64,000 nucleotides of DNA from Bursaphelenchus xylophilus (taxonomy: Eukaryota > Nematoda > Chromadorea > Rhabditida > Aphelenchoididae), in contig CAJFCV020000001.1 of assembly GCA_904066235.2 (NCBI GenBank), forward strand, positions 12,705,291 to 12,769,290. The letters are read 5' to 3'. Positions 52,910 through 61,047 of the stretch are shown in pieces. A model generated the notes under the pieces. That model worked only from the letters and a program-made list of their open reading frames with translations, was not told the DNA's origin and made no database searches. Positions within the stretch are counted from its first letter, which is position 1. Each line of letters begins with the position of its first letter. The position numbers and the translations under genes were made by a program.

Positions 52910-53168
52910 AATACGGGATTTTCGGCCGCTATTCCCTTCGTTATCTCGATCGTTGTCAAGTTTATTGTAGGACCATTCAGTGATAATATTCCATATTTTG
53001 GTGACAACGGCCGAGTGATTATTCTTGCATCAGTACTCGATGGGTGCTTTTTTCATCACTCTGGCCTTTCCTTCGGCCGAACAGAGGATTTTATCGCAGG
53101 TTTTCTTCACCGCGGCCGTTGTTTCAAGCGGAATGGATTCGGTGGGAGTCTGCAAAAGATGTCAACTG
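52910..53168 (+). pseudogene. Second exon of the SLC17-like pseudogene
   Basis: After the acceptor CACATTCAG the frame reads NTGFSAAIPFVISIVVKFIV and GPFSDN, a transmembrane stretch and cytoplasmic GP-SD turn typical of SLC17 carriers, then GRVIILASV. At about 53030-53040 the homologous reading moves to another frame: MGAFFITLAFPSAEQ, FFTAAVVSSGMDSVGVCKRC. Each frame carries one half of a normally continuous segment, so a frameshift is needed here. Two overlapping ORFs of 65 and 64 residues arise from this. A TTTTTCAG acceptor near 53197 may have led to a further exon, but little follows before the MITE at 53302. Confidence 0.75.
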
Positions 53169-53301
53169 GCAAGGGACTTATTGATTATGTTTTTCAGAAC
53201 TTTAGAGGTTGATTTCTAGTTACTTTTTGACTTCTTACGCATAATAATTTGAATTACACCTAAAGAACAATGCCGGTCCCTCAGGAATCTTACAAGGGAA
53301 A

Positions 53302-53738
53302 CAAGGGAAGTACCCCAAGTGAGACGCTCAGATTTTCTTTAAATTTTGCACACGCGCGATCATGAACAAAGTATCAATTCCCGAAAGTTTTAGCTCGCGC
53401 TTTGCGGGCGCCGCCGAGATATTGACCCATCTTTGCCGCCGAGAGAGTTCGCTAAAAGCGGAGAGCGGTCAGAGAGAAAAACGCTTTTTGGCGACAATTT
53501 TGCTAGTTTCGCGCGGAAATAATTGATGTTTTGTAGAAACATTACCCTTTACGGTCAAAATAGGCATGAAACTTTTCGTGCCGAAATTCGGCAAAAAGTC
53601 TTAAATTTTCGCCGACTTTCTATCTAAAAATCTCGGTTGTTTCCGCAAAGATTCTCGCATATACTTTAGAAAAAATAAATCTAAATTTGTGCCTAGTTTC
53701 ATCGAAATCTGAGCGTCGCACTTGGGGTATTTCCCCTG
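53302..53738 (-). mobile_element. MITE family R1, copy a (inverted)
   Basis: The left end CAAGGGAAGTACCCCAAGTG and the right end (inverse CAGGGGAAATACCCCAAGTG) form inverted termini of about 35 bp with few mismatches, both continuing into GACGCTCAGATTT. The interior matches copies b-d in reverse: motifs such as AGAGAGCACACT-like runs, GATATCTCGGC, CAAAGTTATGGCC and ACCATAGAGGG are shared in inverted form. It is non-coding. TTA follows the right end, but the left flank (AAA) does not match it. Confidence 0.75.
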
Positions 53739-53760
53739 TTAATCCAAGGGTCCCCCCCCC

Positions 53761-53990
53761 ATGTCGAAAATGACAGGTAAATTTATTGGCGTCGATGAGG
53801 AGAACAACCCGGAGCCGCAGAAGAAAAAACAGGCCTATCAAAGCACGATTGAAGAAGGAGTTGGGGGTCTGGATGAGTTCGGATGTTGATGAATTACCAA
53901 GAGAATTGCTTTGGTCGAATCCTAGCATCCAGAGATCGGGCAGATCAGAAGCTCCAGGCCCCTTGAATCAACCTTCGACATCCAAGTTTC
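53761..53990 (+). pseudogene. Short ORF fragment of unknown family, likely frameshifted
   Basis: An ATG at 53761 opens 42 codons (MSKMTGKFIGVDEENN, then a QKKKQAYQ segment and GGLDEFGC) ending at TGA 53887-53889. A second frame continues in a plausible style: GVWMSSDVDELPRELLW and SEAPGPLNQPSTSKF, up to about 53990 where the GCACNGTGC repeat begins. Either an intron (GTAAAT donor at 53776) or a frameshift would join them. I do not recognise the product. Chance is a real alternative. Confidence 0.2.
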
Positions 53991-54570
53991 GCACGGTGCG
54001 AAAATTGTCAGGACTTTTGAGCGCGCGTATTCGCATTTTCAACGAAGTGCCTGGACATCATTTCGCTTTCGCACAGTGCATCTTGAATTTCTGTCGCCGA
54101 CGCACTGTGGATCTTTGCCTTTGCGCACCGTGCAAACCCCCAAAAAGCCGATTGCACTGTGCACATTTTTGAGCCAAATCGCGGCGGCGCAGTTTAGAAA
54201 AGGTTATGTCGTTTCAAATGCACAGTGCAAAACCAAAAAACAGGTCAATGCACGGTGCAAAAAATTGGGGTCTTTTGCGCACAGTGCGCGCCGCGACAAT
54301 TGTCCTGGCACTTTGTGAAAATGCTAATAGTACCACTAGACGTTCCGGGAAGTGCGTAGACGTTTTTTTCGCGGCGCAAGGTGCATTTTTCTTTCTTTTT
54401 TGCACCGTGCGATTGTTGCCACGCACCCCACCTTAAAAGGTCAAACGCACAGTGCGGAAAATTTGCGACGAAAGGTCCACGCACTTTCTGGAACGATTAG
54501 TACTCCTCCAAACGTCCCCCGAACACCCGGCCGCCGGATTCCGGGAACTTGCCGAGCAGGATCAGCTCAT
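53991..54570. repeat. Repeat R2, copy a: region dense in GCACNGTGC palindromes
   Basis: The 9-bp palindrome GCAC-N-GTGC occurs at 53991, 54071, 54125, 54154, 54220, 54250, 54279, 54402 and 54447, with near misses at 54102 and 54376. The centre base varies (A, G, C or T), so the dyad is kept while the centre drifts. Several are followed by runs of A, and one begins GCACGGTGCGAAAATTGTCAGGACTTTTGAGCG. AGTACCACTAGACGTTCC near 54330 is roughly inverted at 54480-54505. The 54441-54570 part is repeated at 58921-59050. The short ORFs here are incidental. Confidence 0.7.
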
Positions 54571-55021
54571 AGGGAAAGTACCCCACGTGCGACGCTCAGA
54601 TTTTGATGAAACTTGGCATAAATTTAAAATATTTTTTTTCTAAAATATATGCGAGAATTCCAGATCGCGCTTGGCAAAAACAGCCGAGATTTTTAGATCG
54701 AAAATCGGCGAAAGTTTAACAATTTTTGCCGAACTTCGGCACGAAAAGTTTCATGCCGATTTCTACCATAGAGGGTAATTTTTCCACAAAAAAATCAATT
54801 TTTTCCGCGCGAAACTAGCGAAGTTATGGCCAAAAAGTGTTTTTCTCTTTGACCGCTCTCCACGTTTTGTGTGCTCTCTCGCTGGCAAAAATCGTTCAAT
54901 ATCTCGGTGCCGCTCGCAAAGCGTGAGCTAAGACTTTCAGGAATTGATATCTAATCTATAGCCGACGTGTGTGCAAAATTTAAAACAAATCTGAGTGTGA
55001 CACTTGGGGGTACTTCCCCTG
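54571..55021 (+). mobile_element. MITE family R1, copy b
   Basis: It starts AGGGAAAGTACCCCACGTG and ends with the inverse CACTTGGGGGTACTTCCCCTG. The termini invert over about 35 bp and the interior is non-coding. Together with 130 bp of left flank it is collinear with copy d at a constant offset of 4480 bp, so the flanking R2 sequence and this copy moved or were duplicated as one block. Confidence 0.75.
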
Positions 55022-55022
55022 A

Positions 55023-55253
55023 CTGATTTCCCATTTTCGGGAAATCAAAACACATTTCAAACAATACAATACCGATAAAAATGGCGCTTTTACGGCCGAA
55101 CAATGGAAGGATAAACAACCCTCACTAACCCAACTGTTCTTCCAGGCCCTATTCCCCCTCCTACGTATGCATCCTACCCTTCCACGATGCCAGTCTCCTA
55201 GGTCGGAAACGCCTAATGTCCCAGAGGAGATAAGTAATTCGGTCGAGCCATAA
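55023..55253 (+). CDS. Open frame of unknown function, possible gene remnant
   Basis: Between two R1 copies a 76-codon frame without an early ATG runs to TAA at 55251-55253. It includes HFREIKTHFKQYNTDKNGAF followed by TAEQWKDKQPSLTQLFFQAL and RMHPTLPRCQSPRSETPNV. NTDKNGAFTAEQ resembles a 12-residue EF-hand calcium loop (N, D and N at positions 1, 3 and 5, G at 6) but has Q in place of the usual E at position 12, and no partner hand is visible. The family is unknown. The composition looks protein-like, but neither a start nor splice signals confirm it. Confidence 0.25.
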   Translation: MISHFREIKTHFKQYNTDKNGAFTAEQWKDKQPSLTQLFFQALFPLLRMHPTLPRCQSPRSETPNVPEEISNSVEP

Positions 55254-55321
55254 TTCAACGCCTTTCAGAGCCAAAAACTATGTAAAAGAATTCTAGGTAC
55301 CCCTCACTCCCGCGTCCTAAC

Positions 55322-56090
55322 ATTTCGGGTGAGGGACAGATCGAGTCGCGAAGGTCGGGTCAACGATACTGTTTAATATTTTTGCTTCGGGACTTACAGG
55401 GGACGTATTCGCGCTTTGCAGAAACACCGAGATTTTTAGATCGAAAGTCGGCCAAAATTTCGGGCTTTTTGCCGAATTTCGCCACGAAAAGTTTTATGCA
55501 TATTTCTACCATAGAGGGTAATGTTTCTACAAAAAATCAAATTTTTCCGCATGAAACTGCCAAAGTTATGGCCAAAAAGCGGTTTTCTCTCAGACCGTTC
55601 TCCAAGTTTAGCGTGCTCTCTCGGCGGTAAAAATCGTTCGATATCTCGGCGACGCCCGAAAAGTGCGAGCTAAAACTTTCAGGAATTGATATTTAGTACA
55701 TACCCGACGTGTGTGTAAATTTTAAACGAAATCTGAGCGTCGCACTTAGACTACTTCCCCTGTTAGAAAAAAGGATTTTTTGGAGAATTGGAACAAAATT
55801 TTGAACTGTTTTCGCTTCGGGATTAAATCCCGTGCTTCCAGTTAAAAACATAAACAATGGATACCATTTTCTGATTTGCTCGTTGCTTATAGACACTATT
55901 TTCCTAAAAAAATTCGAAGATAAACCTCAATTCTCCAGAAAATCCTTCTCCCCAGTGCCGAACCGAAAACAATTCAAAATTTTGTTCCAATTCTCCAAAA
56001 AATCCTTTTTCCCAAGTTCCGAAGCAAAAATATTAAAAGTTATCGTCGACCCGACCTGTCGTGACCCGAGTTGTCCCTGTCCGAAACGCC
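55322..56090. repeat. Old palindrome interrupted by MITE copy c
   Basis: The left arm (about 55322-55396 plus 55763-55830) is the inverse of the right arm (about 55956-56090). The inner part, AAAAAGGATTTTTTGGAGAA onward, matches over about 45-50 bp with one difference; the outer part around GGTCGGGTCAACGATAC and TTTAATATTTTTGCTTCGG is more diverged. The left arm is split by R1 copy c, whereas the right arm is continuous (CTTGGGAAAAAGG in inverse). The centre carries a direct repeat of the AATTCTCCA(A/G)AAAATCC segment about 60 bp apart. Bases 56091-56480 hold only AT-rich non-coding sequence. Confidence 0.65.
55397..55762 (+). mobile_element. MITE family R1, copy c (internally deleted), TTA target duplication
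   Basis: It begins CAGGGGA, then jumps straight to the internal CGCTTTGCAGAAACACCGAGA, having lost most of the left terminal region, and ends CTACTTCCCCTG. TTA precedes the left end (55394-55396) and follows the right end (55763-55765). A 3-bp TTA duplication is characteristic of the PIF/Harbinger superfamily, which would place R1 there. The insertion lies in the left arm of an older palindrome. Confidence 0.7.
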
Positions 56091-56479
56091 GTGGCGCTCT
56101 CACTTCCAGACTATATATAAACCATCAATCTCTAAGATATACGCTCTCTACCGGCCCAGTAATAAAAATTTCGTCCTAGGCTGCCTAACTACAGCATCAG
56201 CCCAATTACGATTGCTTACCTTCTCCGCCCCTTTCTCCCATTTCCCCTTCCCCTTTCAAAGCAAGCAAGATAAAATAAAAAATAAACAAATAGATCAAAT
56301 TAAAATCGTAGATTCTTCTTCTTCTTGGCTGGAAAGTTGCCTGGACAGGATTAATGGGACTTGACGGAATCTGTAAGAAAATGGAGATTAGAAGAACTTC
56401 GATTGTACCACAGACATCATTTCTGACTCTACCATGGCAAACTTTCCACCAAAAAAAATTGAAAAAATAAGGATTTTTT

Positions 56480-57180
56480 TTAAATTTATATTATCCATGA
56501 CCTTAAGATAAAAAACACATTTTGTCGCCAAATTTTTCCACTCAATTTTGTAAAATACGTTAAAGCATACGACCATTGTACTAAAACTTCTATTCCAATC
56601 ATCAGCCTTGATAAAAACCCTCAAATTTCATCAAAATTTAGACTACACTTGACCGGTATAGGTCAAAAAAAGCAAATTTTCATAAATTTGATTATTCACC
56701 TTCTTGTAAAAAACTTTGTAAAAAGTATTCTCTGCCTTTCTGAACAATAATCTCGAAAAAAAATAATTAAAAAATCATCAAAATTTATATTATCCATGAC
56801 CTGGATGTAAGTCAAAAAAGAGCAAAATTTCATGAATTTTATTACCTAATAGTTTGCAAAAAAGTATTCTCTGTCTTCCTGAACCATCATCTCCAAAAAA
56901 TACATCAAAATCATCAAAATTTATATTATCCATGACCTGGATGTAAGTCAAAAAAGAGCAAAATTTCATGAATTTTATTACCTAATATCTTGCAAAAAAG
57001 CATTCTCTGTCTTCCTGAACCATCATCTCCAAAAAAATAATTCAAAATCTCATCAAAATCATCAGAATTTATATTATCCATGACCTTCTAGCCTAAAAAA
57101 ATCAAAATTCCGAGAATTATACCCTCAAAACCTTGCAAAATACATCTCATCACTCCCAAAAATTCTTAATACATCTATTC
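56480..57180. repeat. Degenerate tandem array, period about 136-151 bp
   Basis: The anchor TTTATATTATCCATGACC (or a diverged form) recurs near 56492, 56640, 56791, 56927 and 57075. The middle two units are the most alike, sharing TGGATGTAAGTCAAAAAAGAG, CAAAATTTCATGAATTTTAT and TATTCTCTGTCTTCCTGAACC. The array is AT-rich and non-coding. It is unrelated to the 160-bp satellite but shares the TTTATATTA core with the array at 57530-58110. Confidence 0.75.
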
Positions 57181-57199
57181 TAATCCTCACAACTCATCA

Positions 57200-58548
57200 T
57201 TACCCCAAAACTTTCCCAAAATTTACATTACTTTGCCCTTCTCGACCTACCAAACGCATCCCAACAAAATGCAGCCCACCGCCAGTGCAAGCAGGAGTTT
57301 TTGTCGTGGAAATCGCTCGGAGTCCCTTTCTCGAGGCCTCTAGCTCGAGGATGAAAAGGGCGGCGGCGGCGCCCGCTTCCTTGATGGCTCGAACCTGAAA
57401 CGATTTTTAGGTAATTTTTGGGTAAAATACGACCGAATAAATTTGGCCTACATTTAAAAAATCTCTTAAAAAAACCGTTCCATCAAAAATATACACTCTG
57501 CATACAAATAAACACTTAAATAATCGCATTCTTCAAATTTTGGATATTACACCAGGCAAAAATAGCAAGATTCCCTTTTTTTTCAAGTTTCAACTGACAA
57601 ATTTTCCAATCTAAGCTCGAATGCGGGACGGACCATTATACCAAATTCAAACAAAATTTACATCAAATTTGACAAAATTTATATTACACTAGATAAAAAC
57701 TGCTCAAAAATACGAGATTTTTGACTTCCAACCCACGGTTTTCTCTCTCGGTTATCAAATCAGCCCTCAAACTTTCTCTTCCAACCCAAATTTCCATCAA
57801 ATTTGACAAAAATTATATTACCCTAGACAAAAACTCTTCAAAATTGCACGTTTTCCCAATCTCAAATTCACATTTTTTTCTCTAGGTTATCAAAACAGCT
57901 ATCATACTTTCCATAACAATCAAAATCTCCTTCAAATTTGACAAAAATTATATTACACTATACAAAAATTGATCAAAATTACATGTTTTTCAATATCAAA
58001 CCCAAAAGTTTTTCTCTAGAATATCAAATCAGCCCTCCTACTTTCTATAAAAACCAAAATCTCCATCAAAACAAGCAAAAAACATCTTACACTAGACCCC
58101 ATTTTCATCAAATTCATCTCTTACCTGTCCTTGGATGTAATAGCTCTCATTCTTTCCGCGTTACTCGCATTTCGAGAGGTCGTGTGGGCAGTATGTGGAT
58201 GGGTATTTGGCAGGGATAATTTCTCCATCCAGGTCCGTCTCATTTCCTTTGCTAACATATAGGTTATCCGGTGTTTCCTGCCACCAATTCAGGTCAAACG
58301 AGCACTGAAAATATGCAACATACTTTGAGGAAAGCGTATTTTACAATTTCAAGTCAAAATTTTGTCGAAAAATTTGCTTTTTTCCGAATTTTCTTCGGTT
58401 TGATACCTAAAAAACGCACATTGTTGTCTTTTCGGGCCTCCTCGGCGCTGGTGGTGATGATGACGGCGATGATTTTGTTCTTGATTTCCACCGCTCCACA
58501 CTCAAATTTCTTCAATCCTTCATTCATATCCGAACTTGGACGGGCGAC
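57200..58548 (-). pseudogene. Three-exon gene remnant, possibly with a protease-associated (PA)-like domain
   Basis: Exon A (58548-58420) follows ATTTCTTCCAG and reads VARPSSDMNEGLKKFECGAV then EIKNKIIAVIITTSAEEARK; only this frame is open. With donor GTGCGT it ends in phase 0. Exon B (58304-58125), after ATATTTTCAG, is open only in phase 0 and includes CSFDLNWWQETPDNLYVSKG and TYCPHDLSKCE, but has a TAA at 58163-58161 before GKNESYYIQGQ and the donor CAG/GTAAGAG. Exon C (57394-57200), after CGTTTCAG, continues in phase 0 with VRAIKEAGAAAALFILELEA. The layout KNKIIAVI followed by AIKEAGAAAALFI resembles a PA domain, where a strand precedes a helix ending in AGA-A-hydrophobic; this is tentative. 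The TAA makes it a pseudogene, a shorter gene ending KCE, or an assembly error. Confidence 0.5.
57530..58110. repeat. Intronic degenerate tandem array, period 134-137 bp
   Basis: TATATTACACTAGA-like anchors recur near 57544, 57681, 57815, 57950 and 58084. Units also share CATCAAATTTGACAAAA and TTTTCTCTAGGTTATCAAA. All five lie in the 730-bp intron between exons B and C of the minus-strand gene remnant (57395-58124), so most of that intron consists of this array. Confidence 0.75.
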
Positions 58549-58729
58549 CTGGAAGAAATGTTTTACAAATGGAAAAACTTGAAAACGGAATTTGACTATC
58601 TCATCAACAATATAAAGCCCCTACAAATCTTTCATAATCAAGTCCTCAAAACGATCAAATATTACACCAGAGAGCTAAAAAATCCGTCACGACGAATTTG
58701 GCAATCTACGGGGTGGTTCAGCCGAAGCG

Positions 58730-59050
58730 GTGCGAAAACTGTCAGGACTTTTGAGCGTGCGTAGTACCACGGGTCGCTACAGGAAGTGCGTAGACATTTT
58801 TTCGCGGCGCACAGGGCATTTTTTCTTTTTGCAGCGTGCAATTGTTGCCACGCGCCCAAAATGCGAAGCAGTTGAAAAAAAGCCTACGTCGCAAGCTTTT
58901 CGAATTGCACGTTGTAAAGGCCAAACGCACAGTGCGCAAAATTTGCGACGAAAGGTCCACGCACTTTCAGGAACGACTAGTGCTCCTCCAAACGTCCCTC
59001 GAACACCCGGCCGCCGGATTCCGGGAACTTGCCGAGCAGGATCAGCTCAT
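58730..59050. repeat. Repeat R2, copy b
   Basis: It starts GCGGTGCGAAAACTGTCAGG, matching 53991 onward and 61972 onward, and continues with GGAAGTGCGTAGAC, TTTTTTCGCGGCGCA and ATTGTTGCCACGC as in copy a. From 58921 it is collinear with 54441 at offset 4480. One perfect GCACAGTGC remains (58927). It lies on the upstream side of the minus-strand gene remnant. The ORFs covering it are incidental. Confidence 0.7.
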
Positions 59051-59511
59051 AGGGAAAGTACCCCACGTGCGACGCTCAGATTTTGATGAAACTTGGCACA
59101 AATTTAGAACAATTTTTTCTAAAATATATGCGAGAATTCCAGATCGCGCTTGGCAAAAACAGCCGAGATTTTCAGATCAAAAGTCGGCAAAAATTTTAGA
59201 CTTTTTGCCGAATTTCGGTACGAAAAGTTTCATGCCTATTTCTACCATAGAGGGTAATGTTTCCACAGAAAAATCAATTCTTTCCGCGCAAAACTAGCGA
59301 AGTTACGGCCAAAAAGTGTTTTCCTCTTTGACCGCTCTCCACGTTTAGTGTGCTCTCTCGGTGGCAAAAATCGTTCGATATCTCGGCGGCACCCACAAAG
59401 CGCGAGCTAAAACTTTCAGGAATTGATGCCTAATCTATGGCCGACGTGTGTTCAAAATTTAAAGAAAATCGGAGCGTCGCCCAACGCGTCGCACTTGGGG
59501 TACTTCCCCTG
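59051..59511 (+). mobile_element. MITE family R1, copy d
   Basis: It begins AGGGAAAGTACCCCACGTG and ends GCACTTGGGGTACTTCCCCTG. Near the right end the segment GCGTCGCCCAACGCGTCGCAC contains a small extra duplication that makes it about 10 bp longer than copy b. Both the interior and the left flank match copy b closely, so b and d share a more recent common origin than a or c. Confidence 0.75.
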
Positions 59512-59656
59512 TAAGTCAAATCCATTTTTAACCCGAAAAAAACAGAATTAGGAAAAATAGTACTCCCTACGGCAACATTTCAGAAAAATATGTCGTAATG
59601 GCGGGCCTTTCACAAAACCAAACTCTTTCTCGACTAAACAGCTCCTAGTATCCCTT

Positions 59657-59890
59657 CTACAACTCGGTTCCCACATTTATTCCTCCCAACTGACCTGATT
59701 CTCCCATTCGACGATGAGATAACATTGATTTCTCCATCTTCGCCAAGGCACCAAAGGTCAGACTTGCGACGGGTTCCATGAAAATAAAGGTATTAAAAAT
59801 AGAATGAGCAGCATCTGAACTCAAAAGGAAGAAAAAAACTACAAAAGTGATAAAAAAGCTTACTTTAATCATCAAAGAATCCTCTGATGA
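59657..59890 (-). pseudogene. Minus-strand exon-like module, unknown family
   Basis: One frame (59875-59657, stop included) gives 72 residues starting MMIKVSFFITFVVFFFLLSS, which looks like a signal peptide. The same bases contain GTAAGC...GAGTTCAG, which would be a typical 49-bp nematode intron, and another frame reads RRKSDLWCLGEDGEINVISS then SNGRI before a GTCAGT donor. The two readings exclude each other. The SSNG segment recalls modules at 63373-63474 and 61620-61706, so the third-frame reading is attractive. The product is unknown. Sequence from 59512 to 59656 is unremarkable. Confidence 0.3.
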
Positions 59891-59965
59891 TTGGGGGAGG
59901 TGGGGGGAAGGGAGAGAGGAGGGAGGAAAGGAGGTGGTGGGAGTGGAGAGAGAACGGTGAAGATA
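59885..59965. repeat. Purine tract (G/A-rich), about 80 bp
   Basis: Nearly all bases are G or A with repeated GGGAGG, GGGGGG and GGAGGG groups, next to a long T/C-rich tract that starts near 59974. Such tracts can adopt G-quadruplex or triplex structures in vitro. No function is indicated here. GGAGGTGGTGGGAGTGGAGAG recurs at 60463. Confidence 0.6.
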
Positions 59966-60460
59966 GAGTTGGAGCTTTTTTTAAACTCTTTTTATTTTTT
60001 AGGCTTTTATCTTATCTTTTTTTTATTTTCTAGCCTTTTTTCTTTTCTTTTTTTTTATTTCTTTTTCAACACAAAAATATAGGCTTTTTTTTGGCTTTTT
60101 CACGATTCTCATTATTTTTTATTCTCATTTTTTAGCCTTCTTTACTTTTTTTTATTTTTTTGGCCTTTTATCTTTTACTTTTTTTCTTTTTCTATTTTTT
60201 TGGCTTTTTTCTTCTTTTTCCATGTCCTTTTTGCATAAAAATGGCCTTGGATCTTGCAGGAACTTCCAAATGGGTTGAAAACAATGTGCCTTGGTGATCA
60301 ACAAATATCTGAAAATAAAAAACAAATAAATAAAACGTAATGCTAATATTATATTATAAAAACATGTCTAAGGTCCTCTACATTCCACAATCTAACCAAA
60401 ACTTACATTTTATATTCACTGCTTCATATTGACCACGGACTCCTTGAATTCCATGTTGAT
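59928..60460. repeat. Segmental tandem duplication, copy A
   Basis: This block starts AAGGAGGTGGTGGGAGTGGA and contains a T/C-rich tract, AACTTCCAAATGGG, a minus-strand acceptor at 60309-60310, TAATGCTAATATTATATTATA (empty site), and a minus-strand donor at about 60401-60406. The next block repeats the same order. The exon-like part (60308 downward, minus strand) reads IFVDHQGTLFSTHLEVPARS and KAIFMQKGHGK with no stop. The end near the donor reads YQHGIQGVRGQYEAVNIK. Confidence 0.75.
59974..60240. repeat. T/C-rich low-complexity tract 1
   Basis: Long T-runs alternate with TTTTCTTTTT, TAGGCTTTTATC and TTTGGCTTTTTTC. It is the pyrimidine tract of duplication copy A. Apparent ORFs rich in F and L (plus strand) or K (minus strand) come from base composition alone. 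Confidence 0.85.
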
Positions 60461-60514
60461 AAGGAGGTGGTGGGAGTGGAGAGCGAAAGGTGAAGATGGA
60501 GTTGGGTCTTTGTT

Positions 60515-60770
60515 TTACATTCTTTTTTTTTAGGCTTTTATCTTATCTTTTTTTATTTTCTAGCCTTTTTTCTTTTTTTTTTCTTTTTTTCTTTTTTTAT
60601 TTTTCTTTTTTCAATATAAGAGTATAAGATTTTTTTCTTTTTTAAATTAATTAAGACTTTTTTTTGGCTTTTTAACAATTCTCATTTTTTTATTTTCATT
60701 TTTTTAGCCTTCTATATTTTTTAATTTTTTTTTCTATTTTTTTGGCTTTTTTCTTCTTTTTTCATACAAT
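60515..60770. repeat. T/C-rich low-complexity tract 2
   Basis: Sister of the tract in copy A, with the same sequence order (TTTTTTAGGCTTTTATCTTA, then TTTTCTAGCCTTTTTTC). It differs mainly in T-run lengths. Confidence 0.85.
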
Positions 60771-60877
60771 TGGCAGTGGAGAAACTTCCAAATGGGGTCA
60801 AAATAATGGGTGTTGGTATCGAAAACGTCTGAAAAATAAAAATAAATAAAGAAAACGTCAAAACACGAATGCTAACA

Positions 60878-60992
60878 CAGGGTGTTTGAAGAAATTCTTC
60901 ATCTTTACGATGCAAAAAGAATTGTTTGGATATCTTGATTTAGCGCCCAGAAATCGACAAAAACTTTCCGCGGAATTTCTCTGGACACCCTG
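60878..60992. mobile_element. 115-bp Tc1/mariner-type MITE
   Basis: The termini CAGGGTGTTTGAAGAAATTC and (inverse) CAGGGTGTCCAGAGAAATTC are imperfect 20-bp inverted repeats. CAGGGTGTCC-like ends are typical, as I recall, of nematode Tc1/mariner derivatives. TA follows the right end; CA precedes the left end, one mutation away from a TA duplication. The sister duplicate has the uninterrupted site GCTAATATTATATTATAAA near 60342, so insertion happened after the duplication. Confidence 0.75.
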
Positions 60993-61047
60993 TATTATAA
61001 AAACATGTCGAAGGTCCTCTACATTCCATAATCTAACCAAAACTTAC

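Larger units (their letters stand above)
51024..53168 (+). pseudogene. SLC17-type (sialin/VGLUT-like) MFS transporter pseudogene, 5'-truncated
   Basis: Pieces readable in different frames follow the order expected of an SLC17 anion/H+ symporter of the major facilitator superfamily: LISTGATLIFPV, GFVFIPRFFQGF, AIIAEWATLRESG with QLAQIFT, CELCKSEWSWPSLYHF, WFFGDSPTIHR, HFIEKELETLRKNK, KVPYKEIF, PVIGIPLSLFGRIFVF, FQFFYQYGPVYLNQ, then NTGFSAAIPFVISIVVKFIV, GPFSDN, RVIILASV, MGAFFITLAFPSAEQ and SSGMDSVGVCKRCQL. Intact members are multi-pass membrane carriers. At least five frame changes and several stops are needed to read it, so it is dead. The N-terminal part is missing at the satellite edge, the central intron holds a foldback element, and nothing after the SSGMDSVGVCK region is recognisable. 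The family assignment rests on motif memory, without a search. Confidence 0.75.

Noticed and set aside
53620..54643. Overlapping ORFs of 70-128 codons on both strands
   Set aside because: They fall inside the R1 and R2 repeats, overlap one another, and consist of GC-rich repeat sequence.
56106..56116. TATA-box-like CTATATATAAA as a promoter
   Set aside because: It lies in AT-rich intergenic sequence with no supported gene downstream, so a chance match is likely.
58662..59297. ORFs of 65-153 codons over repeat copies
   Set aside because: They cover R2 copy b and R1 copy d and match the incidental ORFs of copy b at 54352-54643, so they are repeat-derived.
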